From IMG/VR virus record IMGVR_UViG_3300001460_000004, positions 162,483 through 226,482 of that record: a stretch of DNA of 64,000 nucleotides, one strand, 5' to 3'. Position numbers and translations under genes: made by a program. Numbering within the stretch: position 1 is the stretch's first letter; each line of letters opens with the position of its first letter. Source of the stretch: a virus. This document shows, piece by piece, positions 60,396-64,000 of the stretch. A model generated the notes under the pieces. That model ran no database searches, was not told the DNA's origin, and worked only from the letters and a program-made list of their open reading frames with translations.

Positions 60396-60735
60396 AAATC
60401 CAAGAAACGTAGGAAAATGGGATCCTGCAGATAATATTGGCACAGGTATGGTAGGAGCGCCTGCCTGTGGCGATGTTATGCGTCTACAAATTAAAGTAGA
60501 AGATAACATAATCACTGATGCTAAGTTTAAAACATATGGGTGTGGTAGTGCTATTGCAAGTAGTAGCTTACTCACTGAATGGGTTAAAGGAATGACATTA
60601 GAAACAGCAGGTGAAATAAAGAATATAGATCTTGCAGAAGAACTTGCATTACCTCCAGTTAAGATACATTGCAGTGTATTAGCCGAAGATGCTATTAATG
60701 CTGCAATAAAAGATTATACGGATAAACAACAATAA
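60361..60735 (+). CDS. iscU: IscU-type iron-sulfur cluster scaffold
   Basis: MAYSSKVLDHYENPRNVGKW opens a full-length scaffold (124 residues). The three ligand Cys lie in GAPACGDV, TYGCGSA and KIHCSVL, and the chaperone-binding LPPVK segment is intact. IscU assembles Fe-S clusters with IscS and passes them on. It overlaps the preceding oxidase gene by 35 bases. With the IscA-like gene at 25194, the virus supplies two parts of the Fe-S assembly path, but no cysteine desulfurase is in the window. Confidence 0.92.
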   Translation: MAYSSKVLDHYENPRNVGKWDPADNIGTGMVGAPACGDVMRLQIKVEDNIITDAKFKTYGCGSAIASSSLLTEWVKGMTLETAGEIKNIDLAEELALPPVKIHCSVLAEDAINAAIKDYTDKQQ

Positions 60736-60738
60736 ATA
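60733..60738 (+). promoter_or_regulatory. Possible late promoter (TAAATA)
   Basis: AATAAATAAAG overlaps the end of the iscU gene and lies next to the sigma-70-type box at 60743. Confidence 0.4.
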
Positions 60739-60742
60739 AAGG

Positions 60743-60771
60743 TTGCATGTACACCAATTGTTTGTTATAAT
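60743..60771 (+). promoter_or_regulatory. Sigma-70-type early promoter
   Basis: TTGCAT (60743-60748), a 17-base spacer and a perfect TATAAT (60766-60771). It drives 60806 and the TauD-like gene. Confidence 0.85.
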
Positions 60772-60805
60772 AAAGTATTACAAACTTGCAAACAAGGTGT
60801 ACATT

Positions 60806-61003
60806 ATGAACAATCAACAAAATATAGCACAAACACTTCAAGCCGCCAGTGACATGTGTAAACAAGCTAAAAACAAAGAAGAATTAGAGCGAGTCTTAAG
60901 AGTAACCAATGATCTTATTACTTGGACTGCTAGTCAATTGACCAAAGAAGATACAACTATTGATATTAAATCAATTTGGAGAAAAGTTAACGAAAAAGTG
61001 TAA
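60806..61003 (+). CDS. Small helical conserved phage protein
   Basis: ATG at 60806, about 35 bases after the early promoter's -10 box, with an AAGGTG site. 65 residues, helical, with a C-terminal basic segment. Function unknown. The following GTG gene lies 11 bases downstream. Confidence 0.7.
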   Translation: MNNQQNIAQTLQAASDMCKQAKNKEELERVLRVTNDLITWTASQLTKEDTTIDIKSIWRKVNEKV

Positions 61004-61013
61004 AGGAAAGCAA

Positions 61014-62114
61014 GTGGCATTTAAAATATCCCCTATTAAAGAATTTGGAACATTTGGTGTATATGTAGATAATGTAGATATGGACCATATGACTGATGAT
61101 GATTGGTTAGAACTAGGTCAATTAGCAGTGGAAAAATTAGTAATTGTTTTTAGAAATATTAACATGAGCAAAGGACAATATGCCGATTGGATACCAAAAT
61201 GGGGACCACTTAAAGCTGATCTTAGAGCTAGATTTAGAAGAAAATACGGACAAGACTTTGACGCACTTAAACCTGAAACATGGGAAGGCATTGATGGGGT
61301 TGACCGAACATGGTTAGAAACTAGAGGAAATGCACTAGAAGCAGTTGATGATGGAAGCGGTCGTCACTTAACACGTATATACGGAGGCAAAGACGGACAA
61401 GGTAAAATGATGGGTGCCTTTGCATATGGAGAATTGTACTGGCATAGTAACGAAAGCAGTAGTTTAACTTTTAGCCCAATGGTGAGTTTGTTAGGTTGGG
61501 AAGAAATGCATAATAGTTGCACAGGATTTGTACAAACAATTGATTACTACGAATCACTAAGTGATAGTTTTCGTCGTGAACTTAATGACATGATTGTAGT
61601 ACATGGGTATAAAGCAGGCTTTGTAAACGATAACGAACACACTGATGAAGTTTTTAGTGCCCATGTTAAGATGAGTTTTTGTCCAGATGAAGGTACTGAA
61701 ACACCATTAGTGTGCGTTGCACCAAATGGTCGTAAAGGGTTGCATTACACAGTTAATAGTGCAGTAAAGATAAAAGGTATGAGCGACAACGAAAGTAAAA
61801 AATTGTTTACACGTTTAGATCACGAATTGTTTACAAGTGAAAATATATTTGATCATCATTATGCTGTAGGTTCAAAAGATCTGCTGGTATTTGATAACAG
61901 TGTAACATTACATCGTCGAGTAGGTGGAGAACCAGGGCGTAAAGCATTTAGAATGCAGTTTGATATATCACCATTGATAGATAAACCCTGGAGACCGTTT
62001 TTAGCACATCCTGAATACGATAAAGAATACGTTGAAAAAACACATGATCTTGTTAATTTAGTAGGAGGCGATTTAGGTGAACGCTTTAAATTGCCTTCAA
62101 GGGGTGTGAACTAA
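61014..62114 (+). CDS. TauD-family 2-oxoglutarate oxygenase-like protein with an atypical HxN site
   Basis: GTG start at 61014 with an AAAGGA site. TauD-type sequence from residue about 5 to 320: HSNESSS in LYWHSNESS supplies H144 and N146, the distal His is H300 in VTLHRR, and the 2OG-binding Arg is probably R313 in AFRMQF. The usual metal-binding site is His-x-Asp, but here the second residue is Asn. That could alter iron binding or activity. The role is unknown, and a small-molecule substrate is likely by family. 366 residues. Confidence 0.8.
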   Translation: MAFKISPIKEFGTFGVYVDNVDMDHMTDDDWLELGQLAVEKLVIVFRNINMSKGQYADWIPKWGPLKADLRARFRRKYGQDFDALKPETWEGIDGVDRTWLETRGNALEAVDDGSGRHLTRIYGGKDGQGKMMGAFAYGELYWHSNESSSLTFSPMVSLLGWEEMHNSCTGFVQTIDYYESLSDSFRRELNDMIVVHGYKAGFVNDNEHTDEVFSAHVKMSFCPDEGTETPLVCVAPNGRKGLHYTVNSAVKIKGMSDNESKKLFTRLDHELFTSENIFDHHYAVGSKDLLVFDNSVTLHRRVGGEPGRKAFRMQFDISPLIDKPWRPFLAHPEYDKEYVEKTHDLVNLVGGDLGERFKLPSRGVN

Positions 62115-62117
62115 ATA
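62112..62117 (+). promoter_or_regulatory. Possible late promoter (TAAATA)
   Basis: CTAAATAGATG overlaps the TauD-like stop codon and lies about 110 bases before the lipoprotein gene at 62230. Confidence 0.4.
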
Positions 62118-62229
62118 GATGCAGTAAAACATAGCAACCCAAATTTGGCTCTGTTGGCGATAGTGCTGGCAGAGCCTACTCTTTTTAGAGTTTAAACTAT
62201 AAACGCAAACCATATGAGGAAAGAAAGAA

Positions 62230-62454
62230 ATGCGTATTACAATAATGTTAGTTGGAATGTTAGTGGCCTTAACAGGCTGTAAAAATGTAGATGAAGTAAT
62301 TGATTTTGAAACAATGGAATTTAATTTTGAAAATTTAATCCCAGAACAACCCAAATTTGATTGGGCTCCTGAGCCTGAGGTATTTCAGCAAAATATAAGA
62401 GACTGTCGATCACAGCCTGTTTGTCGTGCCGAAACTCTTTTCCGGGTAAGTTAA
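62230..62454 (+). CDS. Small lipoprotein
   Basis: The N-terminus (MRITIMLVGMLVALTGC) is a lipoprotein signal with lipobox LTGC, Cys 17. The mature part is about 57 residues, acidic, with two more Cys near the end. AGGAAAG precedes the ATG. It is of a size that could act in lysis or superinfection exclusion, but no partner is clear. The 116-base gap before it contains an imperfect hairpin and no gene. Confidence 0.7.
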   Translation: MRITIMLVGMLVALTGCKNVDEVIDFETMEFNFENLIPEQPKFDWAPEPEVFQQNIRDCRSQPVCRAETLFRVS

Positions 62455-62567
62455 TCTTTAAATGCTTCGTGTCCTTCAAAATACATTTGTATCATAACAT
62501 GTATAGCAACATTAATACCTGCTACAATCAACATGTATGTAAAGAACATTGGAGCTCCACCGATCAT
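62451..62567 (-). CDS. Very small membrane protein
   Basis: A 38-residue frame starting at the ATG at 62565-62567 (MIGGAPMFFTYMLIV), with one membrane segment and an acidic end. It overlaps the lipoprotein stop by four bases and starts one base after the stop of the upstream minus-strand gene. An in-frame upstream ATG exists but lies inside that gene. Confidence 0.5.
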   Translation of the reverse strand: MIGGAPMFFTYMLIVAGINVAIHVMIQMYFEGHEAFKD

Positions 62568-62568
62568 A

Positions 62569-62730
62569 TTATTCGGATTTCCAAATGGTCCAAGCACCAT
62601 AGGCAATAGCAAGTCCCGCAGCAATTTTTGCCAATGGTGCAAGGAACAACACCATAAGTCCTAGTACTACTAGTGCAGCACCATCCCAAGACGTGCGTTC
62701 TTTCATGCGTTTATCAATCCAATTTTTCAT
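62569..62730 (-). CDS. Small membrane protein
   Basis: A 53-residue frame, MKNWIDKRMKERTSWDGAA, then a membrane segment (LVVLGLMVLFLAPLAKIAAG). A GGGAGAA site precedes the ATG. The TAAATA on the minus strand at 62758-62763 would drive it with a leader of about 28 bases. I recall similar short phage proteins. Confidence 0.65.
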   Translation of the reverse strand: MKNWIDKRMKERTSWDGAALVVLGLMVLFLAPLAKIAAGLAIAYGAWTIWKSE

Positions 62731-62751
62731 TAAATTTCTCCCTAATTTACC

Positions 62752-62763
62752 ATAAATATTTAT
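62752..62763. promoter_or_regulatory. Palindromic bidirectional late promoter
   Basis: ATAAATATTTAT is a perfect 12-base palindrome and so contains TAAATA on both strands. It lies between the minus-strand membrane gene (62730) and the plus-strand transporter (62786), each of which has its own ribosome-binding site. Confidence 0.65.
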
Positions 62764-62785
62764 CTACAAAAGAAAAGGAAAGACA

Positions 62786-63427
62786 ATGTTAGGAATTTTT
62801 AAAGACGTAGACCGAACTATGATGCTGAAACTAGCGTTATTGCATGTTGCAGTAATCACAGTGTCAAATGCTTTAGTAAGTATTCCAGTAGAATTTTTTG
62901 GAGTTAAACTAACATGGGCAGCATTTACCTTCCCATTGGTTGTTCTTGCAACCGACCTAACAGTACGAATGTTAGGTAAAAACATTGCCCGAGCAACTAT
63001 TGCGGCAGCGTATCCATTGGCTATTATTGGATCTATTGCAGTTGTAATGCTAGAAGGAGCTCCACAAAGTGTTGCATTACGCATTGGTTTTGCAAGTGCT
63101 ACTGCTTACGCAGTTGGTACAATGCTTGATGTATATGTATTTCAATACCTACGTGAGAATTGGGCCAAGCAATGGTGGCTAGCACCAGCAGTGTCAACAG
63201 TAGCCGCAAACATTATTGATACGTACACATTCTTCTGGGTAGCATTTAATAACTCAGCAGACGAGTATATGGCAGCTAACTGGATGGAAATTGCAGGATC
63301 ACAAGTTGTACTTAAAATTGCTGTGGGATTAATTATCTTCCTTCCAGCATATGGCGTACTGTTACGTTATCTAAATGGAGCGTTAAGTGAATCAGTCGTT
63401 AAGAAGAAAAAGACTGCAAAAAAATAA
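62786..63427 (+). CDS. Queuosine-precursor transporter-like protein (YhhQ/VUT family)
   Basis: 213 residues with about six hydrophobic segments. FPLVVLATDLTVRMLGKNIAR matches the family's conserved FP-x(4)-TDL-x-x-R-x-x-G stretch, and NIIDTYTFFWVAF near the end fits too. Members import 7-deazaguanine precursors such as preQ0 or preQ1. Some phages use such compounds to modify their DNA. No 7-deazaguanine biosynthesis gene is in this window, so its purpose here is open. AAAGGAAAG precedes the ATG. Confidence 0.82.
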   Translation: MLGIFKDVDRTMMLKLALLHVAVITVSNALVSIPVEFFGVKLTWAAFTFPLVVLATDLTVRMLGKNIARATIAAAYPLAIIGSIAVVMLEGAPQSVALRIGFASATAYAVGTMLDVYVFQYLRENWAKQWWLAPAVSTVAANIIDTYTFFWVAFNNSADEYMAANWMEIAGSQVVLKIAVGLIIFLPAYGVLLRYLNGALSESVVKKKKTAKK

Positions 63428-63724
63428 CTAACCTTTTTTACTTGTACCAGTGTACAAGCCAAACCAAGCTGCGCCTGCACCAACAACAATACTTACTAAA
63501 CCAGATTGTTCAAGTGTAGGCGTAGGTAATGCCATATACCACTCCACAACCCTATATAGTAAATAAATGTACACAGTTAAAAACAATCTTGGAAAAATTC
63601 GCCAGGCATCAACTGCTTTAGCAAGGTCAATTAAAAATTGAAATCTATTTTTGCTACTATCAGTTACACTAGTGTCAACTTCAAGATCAATGGTTACTTT
63701 TTTAGTTTGTGTATCATCGCTCAT
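63428..63724 (-). CDS. Conserved phage membrane protein
   Basis: 98 residues with a polar N-terminus, KNRFQFLIDLAKAVDAWRIFPR, and two membrane segments near the end. Its last base abuts the converging transporter gene. Similar small proteins occur in marine T4-like phages; a holin role is possible but not shown. Confidence 0.75.
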   Translation of the reverse strand: MSDDTQTKKVTIDLEVDTSVTDSSKNRFQFLIDLAKAVDAWRIFPRLFLTVYIYLLYRVVEWYMALPTPTLEQSGLVSIVVGAGAAWFGLYTGTSKKG

Positions 63725-63983
63725 ACTTTAATCCTTCTAATTTCTTAATACGACCTTCAAGGTCTTCAATCTTTTTTGTTAACTTGGGATTTGCAGATTT
63801 CCATGCATCTGGATTGTGTTTGAACCAAGTCCAGCCCCACCGATTAACCAAAAAGTCTAATGTTGCTTCCCACTTGTTAATTGCCCAAAAAGCAATGTAT
63901 GTATCTTTGATCCAGTAAACAAACAATGCGCCAAATATACTACCTGCTAATGCTGTATAAATCCACAACCGATCTGTGATCAT
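63714..63983 (-). CDS. Conserved phage membrane protein, start near window edge
   Basis: 89 residues with a membrane segment near residues 7-27 (IYTALAGSIFGALFVYWI) and a charged, coiled-coil-like end (KIEDLEGRIKKLEGL). It overlaps the gene at 63724 by 11 bases. No in-frame stop lies upstream within the window, so an earlier start cannot be excluded, but the ATG at 63981-63983 fits. Confidence 0.7.
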   Translation of the reverse strand: MITDRLWIYTALAGSIFGALFVYWIKDTYIAFWAINKWEATLDFLVNRWGWTWFKHNPDAWKSANPKLTKKIEDLEGRIKKLEGLKYER

Positions 63984-64000
63984 TCTTTCAATTATTTCCC

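Noticed and set aside
62137-62175. Hairpin GGCTCTG/CAGAGCC before the lipoprotein gene
   Set aside because: The stem is good, but there is no T-run directly after it, so it is not clearly a terminator.
1-64000. CRISPR array, prophage attachment site, integrase or insertion sequence
   Set aside because: No regular spaced repeats, transposase, integrase or inverted terminal repeats were seen.

Overview
This window is part of a genome of a tailed double-stranded DNA virus with a contractile tail, related to the marine branch of the T4-like phages. The evidence is a set of T4-type replication and nucleotide genes: a UvsW-type helicase, a gp61-type primase, a gp41-type helicase, NrdA, NrdB, a glutaredoxin and a DnaE-like mini-protein of the kind I recall from T4-like cyanophages. 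It also has a PAAR tail-tip protein, tail fibre and tailspike genes, and repeated TAAATA sequences that resemble T4 late promoters. The DNA is AT-rich by eye. Genes are packed tightly, with many ATGA, GTGA and TAATG junctions, and there is no gap over 300 bases without a gene. Capsid, terminase, sheath and polymerase genes are not in the window, so this is a fraction of a larger genome. The host is probably a marine heterotrophic proteobacterium, but the sequence does not fix it.

Layout. 1-3.3 kb: two surface or hypothetical genes, a virion protein with a terminator, a CHCC zinc finger and an AAA ATPase. 3.3-8 kb: radical SAM, SGNH hydrolase, UvsW helicase, a lipoprotein and conserved phage genes. 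8-18.8 kb: an Asp/Asn-hydroxylase-like enzyme (minus strand), a zinc-finger protein, a DnaE-like protein, primase and replicative helicase, mixed with SGNH, sulfotransferase-like and radical SAM genes. 18.8-28.3 kb: a two-centre nucleotidyltransferase, virion and accessory proteins, an IscA-like carrier, a PD-(D/E)XK exonuclease and a pectate-lyase-fold tailspike. 28.3-32 kb: ribonucleotide reductase and glutaredoxin. 32-37.5 kb: PAAR protein and two long structural proteins. 37.5-40.4 kb: metabolic and stress genes (GMP reductase, class I aldolase, Hsp20, ClpS). 40.4-57.9 kb: a glycan-type region with four related GT10-like glycosyltransferases, UDP-sugar dehydrogenase, 2OG oxygenase, amidinotransferase, asparagine-synthetase-like protein, SGNH hydrolase and cupin, mixed with a tail fibre, UV endonuclease and a tRNA-like gene. 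57.9-64 kb: small membrane proteins, a secreted cytochrome c/copper monooxygenase, IscU, a TauD-like oxygenase, a queuosine-precursor-type transporter and membrane proteins.

How the parts fit. The replication, NrdAB, GMP reductase and aldolase genes would supply and copy DNA. IscU and IscA would support iron-sulfur proteins such as the two radical SAM enzymes. Many sugar-, sulfate- and ester-modifying genes are scattered among structural genes, which suggests the virus builds or remodels a surface glycan, of the cell or of its own virion.

Two promoter classes are visible. Eight sites match the host sigma-70 consensus with exactly 17-base spacers. A second set is TAAATA. In seven genes on both strands TAAATA lies exactly five bases before the ATG, which would give leaderless late mRNAs. 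Minus-strand genes converge on plus-strand genes with tail-to-tail overlaps of 4 to 143 bases and no room for terminators.
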